From: Microbacteriaceae bacterium MWH-Ta3
GTDB lineage: Bacteria; Actinomycetota; Actinomycetes; Actinomycetales; Microbacteriaceae
Assembly (NCBI GenBank): GCA_003053925.1
Contig: QBKD01000001.1
Coordinates: 248,001 to 312,000, forward strand
Direction: 5' to 3'
Length of the DNA: 64,000 nt
Shown: in pieces, positions 8,105 through 16,997 of the stretch
Numbering within the stretch: position 1 is the first letter of the stretch
Layout of the letters: each line of letters begins with the position of its first letter
Translations under genes and position numbers: made by a program
The notes under the pieces: generated by a model
Database searches by the model: none
What the model was told of the DNA's origin: nothing
Seen by the model: the letters and a program-made list of their open reading frames with translations, nothing else

Positions 8105-9243
8105 CGTCCGCCCAGGCCCAGCAGCTTCGAGGAAATTCCGCCGGCCGCACGAAGTGCGACACCGCCGCCGTGCCCCGCCTGGGGGAACACGACACGTCGG
8201 TCACGCGCCTCGATGAGAGCATCGCGCAGAACGACAAGAGCGGGGTGCTTCGGTGCCCACAAATACAGCGATAGCGCGCCGGGGATGGAGTTGACCTCGT
8301 TGACAAAAAGTTCGCCCGTCGACTCGTCCAGTAGCAGGTCAACGCGAACGATACCCGTCAAACGCGTCACATCGGCCACGCGGCGTGCCAGTTCCGCCGC
8401 GGTGTCGGCAATTCCCGCTGCAACGTTGGCAGGGAATTCACGCGGGGCACTCGCGAGGCCCGCCTCGGAACCCGCGCCGCCCGCCAGATACTTTTCCGCG
8501 TAGGAATAAAGCCCGGACTCGTCGGAGCCGCTGCGCAACGGGCGCTCCAGATCGGTAATTTCCAGGTGGGGATAGGTGCGGAAGCCGATATTCAAATCGA
8601 CAAGCTGAGGCCGATAAGGCTCGACAACAGCACCGTTCTTGAGGTGAGGGCTGCCGACGGCCAGCGCACGGGCCGTCTCGAGATCCTGTGCGATTTCGAT
8701 ACCGATGGACGAGCCGCCAAAGCGGGGCTTCACAATGTACGGCGCGGGGAATTCGGGGGCCGTGTGCTGCGAGACGGCACGACGAGCAAGCGTGGGGATG
8801 CCCGCGCCCTCCATCAGACCACCGAACGCCAGCTTGTCCATACCCACGGCACCCGCAAACAGCGTGGAACCCGTTGCGGGAACGCCCATGATGTCGAACA
8901 ACGCGGCAGCGCCGCCGCCTTCACCCACGCCACCGTGGAAACACAGCAGGGCGGCCTCGATGTCCAGACGGTCCGAGCCCAGGCGCTTCTTGACGAAGAA
9001 ACCCGAATCGCCCGACAGTCGAACATCCAACAGTTTGGAATCCTTGGGTGCGCCCTCGAGATAATCGCTGGCTTCGGTGCCGTTGGGCACAAGGTACCAA
9101 TCGCCGCTGGGAGCCCAGTACAGCGGCAGCACTGCGTCGCCAGCATCGGTCAACACGCGTTCGGCCTGCAGGCCCGTCAGAATCGAAATCTCGTGTTCGG
9201 GACTCGGTCCGCCAAATACGACAGCCCAGGGTGCGGCGCTCAT
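8101..9243 (-). CDS. ddl: D-alanine--D-alanine ligase-type ATP-grasp enzyme
   Basis: The 380-residue protein occupies the standard actinobacterial ddl position. It has GGPSPEHEIS near the N-terminus (catalytic Glu of Ddl), KPRFGGSSIGI (ATP-grasp loop with the conserved Ser), YSYAEKYL matching the YDYEAKY omega loop of D-Ala-D-Ala ligases, and VRVDLLLD followed by NEVNSIPG for metal and substrate binding. The retained tyrosine in the loop argues for D-Ala rather than D-lactate as second substrate. It is more divergent than typical Ddl in the segment around HGGVGEGGG and in the C-terminal tail. It follows the MurF-like gene by 37 bp. Confidence 0.85.
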   Translation of the reverse strand: MSAAPWAVVFGGPSPEHEISILTGLQAERVLTDAGDAVLPLYWAPSGDWYLVPNGTEASDYLEGAPKDSKLLDVRLSGDSGFFVKKRLGSDRLDIEAALLCFHGGVGEGGGAAALFDIMGVPATGSTLFAGAVGMDKLAFGGLMEGAGIPTLARRAVSQHTAPEFPAPYIVKPRFGGSSIGIEIAQDLETARALAVGSPHLKNGAVVEPYRPQLVDLNIGFRTYPHLEITDLERPLRSGSDESGLYSYAEKYLAGGAGSEAGLASAPREFPANVAAGIADTAAELARRVADVTRLTGIVRVDLLLDESTGELFVNEVNSIPGALSLYLWAPKHPALVVLRDALIEARDRRVVFPQAGHGGGVALRAAGGISSKLLGLGGR

Positions 9244-9280
9244 GGAAATCCCGTCTCGGTTCCCCTGCCGCGGAACCGGG

Positions 9281-10921
9281 TTACGCGTAGTGATCCGGCA
9301 GGTCGTTCTCTACGAGGATAACGCCCGTTGCCCCCGCACGCTTGAGCGCCTCGGTCATGGCCTCGGTGCGGTGTCGGAACCACAGCGCTTCGGGGTTGCC
9401 CTGGCGCAATGCCGCGCGGTTCGTGTAGCCCACCGCGCAGAGGGTGCCCCCTGCCTGCGCAATGGCTTCGGCGAATGCGCGGTTGCGTTCGGCCTGCACA
9501 GAGCCCAGTTCGATCATGCCCGGAGTCACCACCACCAGGGGCCCCCCACGCTCGGCGGCGAGCGCCGCAGCGCCCTCCAGTGCACGATGTGCACCGACGG
9601 GGTTCGAATTGTAGGTGTCGTCCACGATGGCCGCGCCACTGGGCGCCTGGGCAATTTCGGCGCGGTGCGATGCTCCCGGCAGATTCGACAGGCGCGGTGC
9701 GTAGGACGCCACGGGAACGTTCAGCGCGAACGCAATGCCCGCAGCGACGGCGATGTTGACCGCGTGACCGACACCGGGGATGACGACCGGCACGGTCTCA
9801 CCCTTTGATGTCAACGTCCCCGCTACCGGGTCGATCGACACGTCGGCGGGCGCACCCTGCGCACTTACAGTCACAACCTCTTTACCGAGCTTTGCGCACA
9901 GTGCCGCAAGATCGGCCAGCATGGGGTCATCGATCGGCAATACGACGATGCGGGCCTTCTCGGTGATTTCGGCCTTGGCCTGAAAAATGGTCTCGCGGTT
10001 CCGCATGCGCTCGAGGTGCGCCTCGCCGATGACGGTGATGGCCGCGATATCGGGCGGGAACGACTTCGCAAGTTCGCGAATCTCACCCGGTTGATAAACG
10101 CCCATTTCGGCGACAAAGACCTCGGTGCCGGGAGTGAGCTTGTCGTTGACGGCACGTGACAGCCCCAACAGGTTGTTGAAGCTCGCGGGGCTGGGGACAA
10201 CGGAATATTGCGCCTGAAGCAGATGCGTGACGTATCCCTTGGTGGACGTCTTACCGTACGAACCCGTAATGGCCACGACGGTCGGTCGCACCTGCTTGAT
10301 CTTCTTCTGCGCCGCGACCAACCACTTGTGCGACAACAACGATTCGAGCGGCTTGGCGATGACAAGAGCAAGGTCGGTGAGTGTCGGCGCAAGAATCACG
10401 GCCACGACCAGCGCCGCGTTATTGACAATGGCGGCACAGAGCATCAGCGCGACAAAAGCCGCCTCTGACGACATTGCGAGTGGGCCCAACGCAACAATCA
10501 GCGCTGCCGACAGCATCTGCAGCACCACGATGAGAACCGCAACGACGCCGAGCCACAGGACGAACCAGATAACGGCAAGACGCTTCACGCGATCCGTCCA
10601 CGCGAATTTCGAGGACGTTCCGCGGATACGTAAACCCCACGGGGATACGGTAGCGACCAGTGCGGCCACCACAGGCGCGATGTAAACAACAGCGACCCAT
10701 TCGAAAACGGCGGAAATAACGAAGGAAACGGGCAACACCACGAGGATGGCCGCAGCGATGGGCCACCACGAGAGCGGTTTGGTGCGGTACCAGCCGCGGG
10801 CGATACGCGCGGTCCAGCCCGGAATGTAGTGCTCGCGCTGCGCGACCCGAAGCCACTTGGGCATCAATACTGCGGCCAGCACAAGGGCGGTAACGCCCCA
10901 GATCACAAGAAAGGGATCCAT
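9281..10921 (-). CDS. Membrane-anchored MurF-like amide ligase
   Basis: The 546-residue protein is a Mur ligase of unusual build. Residues 1 to about 190 are hydrophobic with roughly five or six membrane segments (for example 4-20, 52-92, 114-146, 154-186). The catalytic part follows, with P-loop GSYGKTSTK (220-228), SFNNLLGL (247-254), AEMG (271-274), EAHLERM (300-306) and DDTYNSNP (434-441), all close to MurF counterparts. The N-terminal UDP-sugar-binding domain of ordinary MurF is not seen. It probably attaches an amino acid or D-Ala-D-Ala to a membrane-linked substrate. A PgsB-like or other amide ligase is an alternative. Its ATG overlaps the hydrolase stop (TAATG). Confidence 0.8.
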   Translation of the reverse strand: MDPFLVIWGVTALVLAAVLMPKWLRVAQREHYIPGWTARIARGWYRTKPLSWWPIAAAILVVLPVSFVISAVFEWVAVVYIAPVVAALVATVSPWGLRIRGTSSKFAWTDRVKRLAVIWFVLWLGVVAVLIVVLQMLSAALIVALGPLAMSSEAAFVALMLCAAIVNNAALVVAVILAPTLTDLALVIAKPLESLLSHKWLVAAQKKIKQVRPTVVAITGSYGKTSTKGYVTHLLQAQYSVVPSPASFNNLLGLSRAVNDKLTPGTEVFVAEMGVYQPGEIRELAKSFPPDIAAITVIGEAHLERMRNRETIFQAKAEITEKARIVVLPIDDPMLADLAALCAKLGKEVVTVSAQGAPADVSIDPVAGTLTSKGETVPVVIPGVGHAVNIAVAAGIAFALNVPVASYAPRLSNLPGASHRAEIAQAPSGAAIVDDTYNSNPVGAHRALEGAAALAAERGGPLVVVTPGMIELGSVQAERNRAFAEAIAQAGGTLCAVGYTNRAALRQGNPEALWFRHRTEAMTEALKRAGATGVILVENDLPDHYA

Positions 10922-11658
10922 TAGTTCGTTCCGTCCTGTACCGCGCGGAGGACTGCATCACGCACCGCGGTTTCGAGTTCACCCTGCATCAAATGTTCGG
11001 CGCCAGGCACAACCTGCCACGTGGCACCGGCAATGCGCGTCGAGGCCACCCGGCCCGCCTCAGTCGGCGCCGCCGTATCGTTCTCGCCCCATACCATTGA
11101 CACGGGCACGCGCAACGCGGCCAAATCGGCGTCATAGTTTTCGTTCACCACGGTCACCAAAATGTCGCGCATGATTCCCTGGGCAGCGTTGTAATCAGCG
11201 CTTCCCCGGGCCCGCCTCAGTGCCTCCATGCGCTGGTCGCTGATGATTCCGCGCGCGTGCAACCATTTTGCGAGTTGGTACGAGGCCGCCGGCTTGCGTG
11301 TCGCGGCAAGGCGCACGAGTGGTGCACCCGTCAGGACTAGGGCTGAGACGAGCTCTGGGTGACGTGCGGCAAGGCGCACCGCGATACGACCGCCAAAAGA
11401 ATGGCCCACTACGACGACGCGACCGAATGGGCGTATGGCTCGCGCAACGAGTTCCGCGTACTGTTCGGTTCCCCATACCGATTCTGGTGGCGACGTCGGG
11501 CCAAATCCGGGCAAATGAATGGCGATTGCGTCGAGACCCGCAAGGATGCGATCAAAATCGTTCCCGCTGCGGCCCCACCCGTGCAGCGCGACAACGGTCG
11601 GTGGCAGATCGCCCGTGCGTTCCGCGAGAACTGCGCCGTCTGCTAATGCCTGAATCAC
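10921..11658 (-). CDS. Alpha/beta-fold hydrolase
   Basis: This 245-residue protein has a full alpha/beta-hydrolase set: oxyanion segment HGWGRSG (about 26-32), nucleophile elbow GHSFGG, acid in WGENDTAAP, and histidine in PGAEHLM. No signal peptide is visible, so it should be cytoplasmic. The start is a GTG six bases after a TAGTTT box, suggesting a leaderless transcript that continues into the MurF-like gene, whose start overlaps this stop by one base. The substrate is unknown; the tight coupling suggests a cell-wall or lipid-linked ester or amide. Confidence 0.8.
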   Translation of the reverse strand: MIQALADGAVLAERTGDLPPTVVALHGWGRSGNDFDRILAGLDAIAIHLPGFGPTSPPESVWGTEQYAELVARAIRPFGRVVVVGHSFGGRIAVRLAARHPELVSALVLTGAPLVRLAATRKPAASYQLAKWLHARGIISDQRMEALRRARGSADYNAAQGIMRDILVTVVNENYDADLAALRVPVSMVWGENDTAAPTEAGRVASTRIAGATWQVVPGAEHLMQGELETAVRDAVLRAVQDGTN

Positions 11659-11664
11659 AATCCC

Positions 11665-11670
11665 AAACTA
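11665..11670 (-). promoter_or_regulatory. Putative -10 box of a leaderless promoter for the hydrolase/MurF-like/ddl unit
   Basis: TAGTTT on the minus strand is six bases before the GTG start at 11658. There is no ribosome-binding site in between. Confidence 0.4.
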
Positions 11671-11734
11671 CCGTTTCTCGTGTCGCGACAGGGTGTCACG
11701 CGCCTCGCTACATTCCGAGGTGCGATAGATTCGG

Positions 11735-12739
11735 TTACTCGGCCGCCGGTGTCGACGAGTCGTCGGTCGCGAGGTGCGGCGCAAGTTCGCGCGGATCCAG
11801 AGTGCCTTGCAACACCTGTTCCACCTGCGACACAATCGGCATCGAGACCGACTTCGCGCGCGCCAACTCGAGGACGGGCGACACCGAGGACAGGCCCTCG
11901 GCGGTCTTGTCCATCTGACGAATCACCATGTCATAGGAATAACCCTGGCCCAACAAGCGTCCCGCCGTGTTGTTGCGTGACAACGGGGATTCGCAGGTCG
12001 CGATGAGGTCGCCTAAGCCCGCCAGTCCCCACATTGTTTCGGGCTTAGCACCGTAGGCGGCGGCGAATGCCGAGAGTTCGGCAAGTCCGCGCGTGATAAT
12101 CGAGGCCTTTGTGTTGTCTCCGTACCCGACACCATCGGCGATGCCCACCGCGAGCGCGATGAGGTTTTTCAGGACCCCACCAAATTCCGTACCGATGACA
12201 TCGGTGTTGACGAAGGACTTGAAATATGGGTTCGTGGCGAGCGCCGCTACTGCGGTGGCGGTTTCGATGTTGTTTGACGATACAACGGCTGCGGTGGGCT
12301 CTTCTTTCGCAATTTCGAGGGCGAGGTTGGGACCGGACAGAACGGCGATACGCCCCGTGTCGATACCCGAAGCGTCGGCGATGACCTCACTCATGCGCAG
12401 ACCCGTCGAGCGCTCGACGCCCTTCATGAGGCTGACGACGGGAATGTCATTACCCATGAGATCGGCGATTTCGCCCAAAACCTCGCGCAGCGACTGAGAG
12501 GGAACCGACAAATACACCTGCTCGGCGCCCGCCAAGGTAACGGCCAGCGACGACGAAGCGGAAATTGACAGCGGCAGGTTCACGCGCTGCAGGTAACGGG
12601 TGTTGCGGTGCGTCTCGTTGATCTCGCGCACCACCTCTTCACGGCGTGCCCAGAGGGACACATCGCTGCCGGCATCGGCGAGAACCTTGGCAAATGTCGT
12701 ACCCCACGAGCCTGCGCCCAATACTGCGACGCGCGTCAT
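11735..12739 (-). CDS. gpsA: Glycerol-3-phosphate dehydrogenase [NAD(P)+]
   Basis: GpsA reduces dihydroxyacetone phosphate to sn-glycerol 3-phosphate for phospholipid synthesis. The 334 residues begin with the Rossmann motif VAVLGAGSWGTTFA. The conserved blocks MKGVE, SGPNLALEI, and KNLIALAVGIADGVGYGDN (containing the catalytic lysine) follow. The ATG overlaps the plsC stop by 4 bp (ATGA), and the two enzymes act in succession (G3P, then acylation). Confidence 0.96.
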   Translation of the reverse strand: MTRVAVLGAGSWGTTFAKVLADAGSDVSLWARREEVVREINETHRNTRYLQRVNLPLSISASSSLAVTLAGAEQVYLSVPSQSLREVLGEIADLMGNDIPVVSLMKGVERSTGLRMSEVIADASGIDTGRIAVLSGPNLALEIAKEEPTAAVVSSNNIETATAVAALATNPYFKSFVNTDVIGTEFGGVLKNLIALAVGIADGVGYGDNTKASIITRGLAELSAFAAAYGAKPETMWGLAGLGDLIATCESPLSRNNTAGRLLGQGYSYDMVIRQMDKTAEGLSSVSPVLELARAKSVSMPIVSQVEQVLQGTLDPRELAPHLATDDSSTPAAE

Positions 12740-13470
12740 CGGAATGCTCCCGTTTCGGTCTGGCCGTGATCGGCTGGATTCCAGCGCTTCTCTGGTGCCG
12801 GCTCGCCGCGCAACACGGATTGCAATCGTGCGATTTCGGCCATGAGGTAGTCCGTTGCCTCGGCCAGAAGTTTTTGGTCACGGGGCTTGCCTTCGAAACG
12901 GCTCATGTCGAGCGGCTCGCCTATCAGGACTCGGATGGGCGTCCGAGGAAAGAATCGAATCTTTCCGGAATAGCGCGGCATCAAAACTTGCGTGCCCCAA
13001 TGAGCCGCGGGAATCAAGGGCATGTTTGCGTCAAGAGCCATGCGCACAGCGCCCGTCTTACCGCGCATGGGCCACATTTCGGGGTCACGCGTCAGCGAAC
13101 CCTCTGGGTAAATGATGATTCCCTGGCCCGCGGCAGCCAATTTTTGCGCGGCCTGCAGGGGAGCAACGGCGCGTTCTTTGCCCTCACGTTCAACCGGCAC
13201 CTGGCCTAGCCAGCGCAGAATTGAGCCCATGACGGGCACGCGGAACAGCGACGCCTTGGCCATGAAACGAGGCACCCGGCCCGACTTCCAGACGGCTAAG
13301 CCCATGATGACCGGGTCGATGGCGCTGTAGTGGCACGGTGCGAGGATAAACGGCCCGGTCTTCGGGATGTTCTGTCCACCCTCGACGGTGATGCGAGAAA
13401 TGATGTTCATCGCGGGCACCACGGCGCCGGCGATGCCCTTCCACCGCAGAGTACGTTCGCTTGTCGACAC
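12736..13470 (-). CDS. plsC: 1-acyl-sn-glycerol-3-phosphate acyltransferase family protein
   Basis: This 244-residue acyltransferase transfers a fatty acyl chain to (lyso)phosphatidic acid. The catalytic motif is in a slightly altered form, CHYSAIDP (canonical HxxxxD: H, then D five residues on). YPEGSLTRD is the EGT/S motif. The GTG at 13470 was chosen because GAGGGGG lies at good distance upstream and the reading frame beyond it runs into murA. It is translationally coupled to gpsA. Confidence 0.9.
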   Translation of the reverse strand: MSTSERTLRWKGIAGAVVPAMNIISRITVEGGQNIPKTGPFILAPCHYSAIDPVIMGLAVWKSGRVPRFMAKASLFRVPVMGSILRWLGQVPVEREGKERAVAPLQAAQKLAAAGQGIIIYPEGSLTRDPEMWPMRGKTGAVRMALDANMPLIPAAHWGTQVLMPRYSGKIRFFPRTPIRVLIGEPLDMSRFEGKPRDQKLLAEATDYLMAEIARLQSVLRGEPAPEKRWNPADHGQTETGAFR

Positions 13471-13498
13471 GCTTAATCCCCCTCGATTGTCCCCGAGC

Positions 13499-14866
13499 CT
13501 AGTCGGCGAGCTCGAAATCGGCGCCCAGCACGCGCAGCTTGTCGATGAAGTGTTCGTATCCGCGGGCGATGATCCCCACGTTGCTGATGGTCGACGTACC
13601 CTCGGCGGCCAATGCTGCAATGAGATGCGAGAATCCGCCGCGCAGATCGGGAACGCGAATGTCCGCGCCGTGCAACGGCGTGGGTCCGGTGATGACCGCG
13701 GCCTGTTCCAGCTTGCGGTGCGGAACGCGTCGGGTGATCGAGGCGATACCGTCCTGATGTACCACAATGTTGGCACCCATGGCGTTCAGCGAATCGGTGA
13801 AGCCAAAGCGGTTTTCATACACCGTTTCGTGAACCACGCTTTGGCCTTCGGCCTGCGTAAGTGCGACAACAAGAGGCTGCTGCCAGTCCGTCATGAACCC
13901 GGGATGAACATCGGTTTCGACCACAACGGGGGTCAAGGGGCGACCCGGGTGCCAGAAGCGAATGCCGTCCTCGAATACCTCGAATTCCCCACCGACCTTG
14001 CGGAAGACGTTGAGGAAGGTCAGCAATTCGGGCTGCTTGGCGTTGGCCACAAAAATGTCGCCCTTGGTCGCCAGCGCGGCCGAGGCCCAGGACGCTGCCT
14101 CGTTGCGGTCCGAGATTGCACGGTGGGTGTATCCGCCCAAACGGTCAACGCCCTCAATGAAGATTGTGCGATTCGGCTCAACCCAAATGATGGCGCCCAT
14201 CTTCTGCAAAATCGCAATGAGATCCATGATTTCGGGCTCGATCGCCGCGTTCTTCAGTTCGGTCACGCCCTCGGCGCGTACGGCCGTGAGCAACACCTGC
14301 TCGGTCGCTCCCACGCTGGGGAACGGCAGTTCGATGTGCGCGCCACGAAGTCGCTCCGGAGCGGTCAGGTGAATGCCTTGAGGCAGCTTCGTCACCGTCG
14401 CGCCAAATGCGCGGAGTGCATTGAGGTGGAAGTCAATCGGTCGGTCGCCGATGCGGCATCCGCCCAAATCAGGGATGAACGCCTCGCCCAACTGGTGCAG
14501 AAGCGGACCACAGAACAGAATCGGAATGCGGCTGGAGCCCGCATGAGCATCGATTTCCGCGAAGTGCGCGCTGGTAACGTTGCGCGGGTCAAAGGTCAAT
14601 TCGCCGTCGCCCGTTTCCGTGACAATCACGCCGTGCGCTTCCAGCAAACCCTTGACGATGAACACGTCACTGATGTTGGGGACATCCTTGAGGACCGACA
14701 CATTGTCGCCCAAAAGGGCAGCAACCATCGCCTTGGTCACGAGGTTCTTCGCACCGCGCACGTCAATACGACCGGTGAGGGGCTTTCCACCGTGAATTAC
14801 GATCGTGTCGGCCGTCAGACCAACGCGCTCGCCCTGGCGGCGTGCGTCTTCGCTGAGCGAGCTCAT
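13499..14866 (-). CDS. murA: UDP-N-acetylglucosamine 1-carboxyvinyltransferase
   Basis: MurA transfers enolpyruvate from PEP to UDP-GlcNAc, the first committed step of peptidoglycan synthesis. The ATG at 14866, overlapping the leuD stop as ATGA, gives 455 residues; an in-frame start at 14893 is possible but would overlap leuD more. RGAKN holds the conserved Lys and Asn. [15 protein letters not shown] contains the catalytic Cys in the position alkylated by fosfomycin. Length and whole-protein pattern are typical. Confidence 0.93.
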   Translation of the reverse strand: MSSLSEDARRQGERVGLTADTIVIHGGKPLTGRIDVRGAKNLVTKAMVAALLGDNVSVLKDVPNISDVFIVKGLLEAHGVIVTETGDGELTFDPRNVTSAHFAEIDAHAGSSRIPILFCGPLLHQLGEAFIPDLGGCRIGDRPIDFHLNALRAFGATVTKLPQGIHLTAPERLRGAHIELPFPSVGATEQVLLTAVRAEGVTELKNAAIEPEIMDLIAILQKMGAIIWVEPNRTIFIEGVDRLGGYTHRAISDRNEAASWASAALATKGDIFVANAKQPELLTFLNVFRKVGGEFEVFEDGIRFWHPGRPLTPVVVETDVHPGFMTDWQQPLVVALTQAEGQSVVHETVYENRFGFTDSLNAMGANIVVHQDGIASITRRVPHRKLEQAAVITGPTPLHGADIRVPDLRGGFSHLIAALAAEGTSTISNVGIIARGYEHFIDKLRVLGADFELAD

Positions 14867-15459
14867 CGGGCCGGCAACGTCGTTGGGCGCCACGATTCGC
14901 GGTGCGTTTCAAATTCGGTGATGGCGGCTTCGTGGCGAAGTGTCAGACCAATGTCGTCGAGTCCCTCCATCAGGCGCCAGCGCGTGTAGTCGTCGATGTC
15001 AAAGGGGCTAATGACGGAACCACACGTGACCGTACGATCGACCAGATTGACCGTGACCTCGGTGCCGGGTGCGGCGTCGAGCTCGGCCCAGATGGCCTCG
15101 ACAACAGATTCGGGGACAACAGCGGTGAGTAAACCCTGCTTGCCCGAGTTACCGCGGAAAATATCGGCAAACCGCGGGGCGATGACGGCCTGGAAGCCGT
15201 AGTCGCGCAGCGCCCACACCGCGTGTTCACGCGACGAACCCGTGCCGAAATCGAGCCCCGCAATCAGGACGGTTCCCTGGGCGAATGCCGGCTGATTCAA
15301 GACGAATTCGGGGTCCTGACGCCAGCGCTGGAACAGCGCGTCCTCGAAGCCAGTCTTGGTAACGCGCTTCAGGAATTCAGCAGGAATGATCTGGTCGGTA
15401 TCCACGTTGGTGCGCTTCAGTGGCACACCCACGCCCGTGATGACGGTGAGCTTATCCAT
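14863..15459 (-). CDS. leuD: 3-isopropylmalate dehydratase small subunit
   Basis: LeuD is the swivel subunit of isopropylmalate isomerase in leucine synthesis. From the ATG at 15459 it has 198 residues. Conserved blocks are [14 protein letters not shown] near the N-terminus and [17 protein letters not shown]. The start overlaps the leuC stop by one base (TAATG), so expression is coupled to the large subunit. Confidence 0.96.
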   Translation of the reverse strand: MDKLTVITGVGVPLKRTNVDTDQIIPAEFLKRVTKTGFEDALFQRWRQDPEFVLNQPAFAQGTVLIAGLDFGTGSSREHAVWALRDYGFQAVIAPRFADIFRGNSGKQGLLTAVVPESVVEAIWAELDAAPGTEVTVNLVDRTVTCGSVISPFDIDDYTRWRLMEGLDDIGLTLRHEAAITEFETHRESWRPTTLPAR

Positions 15460-16886
15460 TAGTTGGCTCCGTTCTCGAGGTCCCACGGACTCGACAACGT
15501 GCCGCGTATTGCCGTTGCCGCGGCAACCTGTGGCGACACGAGGTGCGTACGGCCACCCTTGCCCTGTCGTCCTTCAAAATTTCGGTTTGAGGTCGAGGCG
15601 GAACGCTGGCCCGGTGTGAGCTGGTCAGGGTTCATCCCCAGGCACATCGAGCAACCGGCAAATCGCCACTCGCCTCCGAATTCTTCGACAATTGTGTCGA
15701 TGCCCTCGGCTTCGGCCTCGATTCGAACACGAGCCGAGCCAGGAACAACCAGAAGTTGAACACCATCGGCCAGTTTCTTGCCCTTGATGATGGAGGCAAA
15801 TGTGCGCAGGTCCTCGATACGAGAGTTCGTGCACGAACCCATGAAAACAACGTCAACGGGGATGCTCTTCATCGGCTGACCTGCCGTCAGGCCCATGTAT
15901 TCGAGGGCACGTTCCGCCGCCGCACGTTCGTTAGGGTCGGTAATATCGGCGGGGTTGGGGACGTTGTCGCTCAACGATACGCCCTGGCCGGGGTTGGTGC
16001 CCCAGGTAACAAACGGTTCCAACGCATCAGCGTCGATGAACACCTCGGCGTCAAACTGCGCACCCTCGTCGGTGTGCAATGTACGCCAGTATTCGACCGC
16101 GGCATCCCACTCAGCACCGTGCGGCGCGTGCGCACGACCCTTCAAATAGGCGAAGGTCGTGTCGTCGGGGGCAACCATGCCGGCGCGAGCGCCTGCCTCG
16201 ATGCTCATGTTGCAGATGGTCATGCGGCCGTCCATCGACAACGCGCGAATGGCGCTGCCGCGGAACTCTAGAACATAGCCCTGGCCACCGCCCGTGCCGA
16301 TCTTGGCGATGACGGCAAGAATGATGTCCTTGGCACTGACGCCGGGACGCAATGTGCCTTCGACGTTAATCGCCATCGTTTTGAAGGGCTTGAGCGGCAA
16401 CGTTTGGGTTGCCAGCACGTGTTCCACTTCGGAGGTACCGATACCGAAGGCCATGGCACCGAAGGCGCCGTGCGTCGAGGTGTGGCTGTCGCCACACACC
16501 ACGGTGATTCCCGGCTGCGTGAGTCCCAACTGGGGACCCACCACGTGGACGATTCCTTGTTCGATGTCGCCCAACGAATGCAGTCGGATACCAAACTCTG
16601 CGGCGTTGGCGCGCAGAGTCTCGATCTGCGTACGCGAAACGGGGTCGGCGATTTGCGCGGTGATGTTTAGAGTCGGGGTGTTGTGGTCCTCCGTCGCAAT
16701 CGTCAGATCGGGGCGACGAACGGGGCGACCTGCCTGACGCAGCCCGTCGAATGCCTGCGGGCTCGTGACTTCGTGGACAAGGTGAAGATCGATGTAAATG
16801 AGGTCGGGTTCACCGTTGGTACCCGTGACGACACGGTGGGCGTCCCACACCTTCTGCGCCAGAGTACGAGGGGCTGAATCATTCAT
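15459..16886 (-). CDS. leuC: 3-isopropylmalate dehydratase large subunit
   Basis: LeuC carries the [4Fe-4S] cluster of isopropylmalate isomerase. The ATG at 16886 follows GGAAAGG and gives 475 residues, the family norm. [15 protein letters not shown] and [13 protein letters not shown] are aconitase-family signatures, and the cluster cysteines are in GSCTNS and GCSMCLGMN. It is the first gene of a likely leuC-leuD-murA-plsC-gpsA run with overlapping or closely spaced genes. Confidence 0.97.
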   Translation of the reverse strand: MNDSAPRTLAQKVWDAHRVVTGTNGEPDLIYIDLHLVHEVTSPQAFDGLRQAGRPVRRPDLTIATEDHNTPTLNITAQIADPVSRTQIETLRANAAEFGIRLHSLGDIEQGIVHVVGPQLGLTQPGITVVCGDSHTSTHGAFGAMAFGIGTSEVEHVLATQTLPLKPFKTMAINVEGTLRPGVSAKDIILAVIAKIGTGGGQGYVLEFRGSAIRALSMDGRMTICNMSIEAGARAGMVAPDDTTFAYLKGRAHAPHGAEWDAAVEYWRTLHTDEGAQFDAEVFIDADALEPFVTWGTNPGQGVSLSDNVPNPADITDPNERAAAERALEYMGLTAGQPMKSIPVDVVFMGSCTNSRIEDLRTFASIIKGKKLADGVQLLVVPGSARVRIEAEAEGIDTIVEEFGGEWRFAGCSMCLGMNPDQLTPGQRSASTSNRNFEGRQGKGGRTHLVSPQVAAATAIRGTLSSPWDLENGAN

Positions 16887-16997
16887 AAAGTGGGCCCTTT
16901 CCATTCGACCAAGACTACCACTCAGCGCGTTTGCATCCCGGCGCGGGCGGGGCTGCAACGGCGTGCTCAGGACCGCAGCACGGACCTCTATCGGGTG

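Noticed and set aside
13471-13776. N-terminal extension of plsC by about 100 codons
   Set aside because: It would overlap murA in full, while the GTG at 13470 has a good ribosome-binding site and gives the normal family length.
13367-14989. A 540-codon open frame on the plus strand opposite murA
   Set aside because: It is antisense to a clear MurA with all signature motifs, shows no domain, and is rich in residues typical of GC-rich shadow frames.
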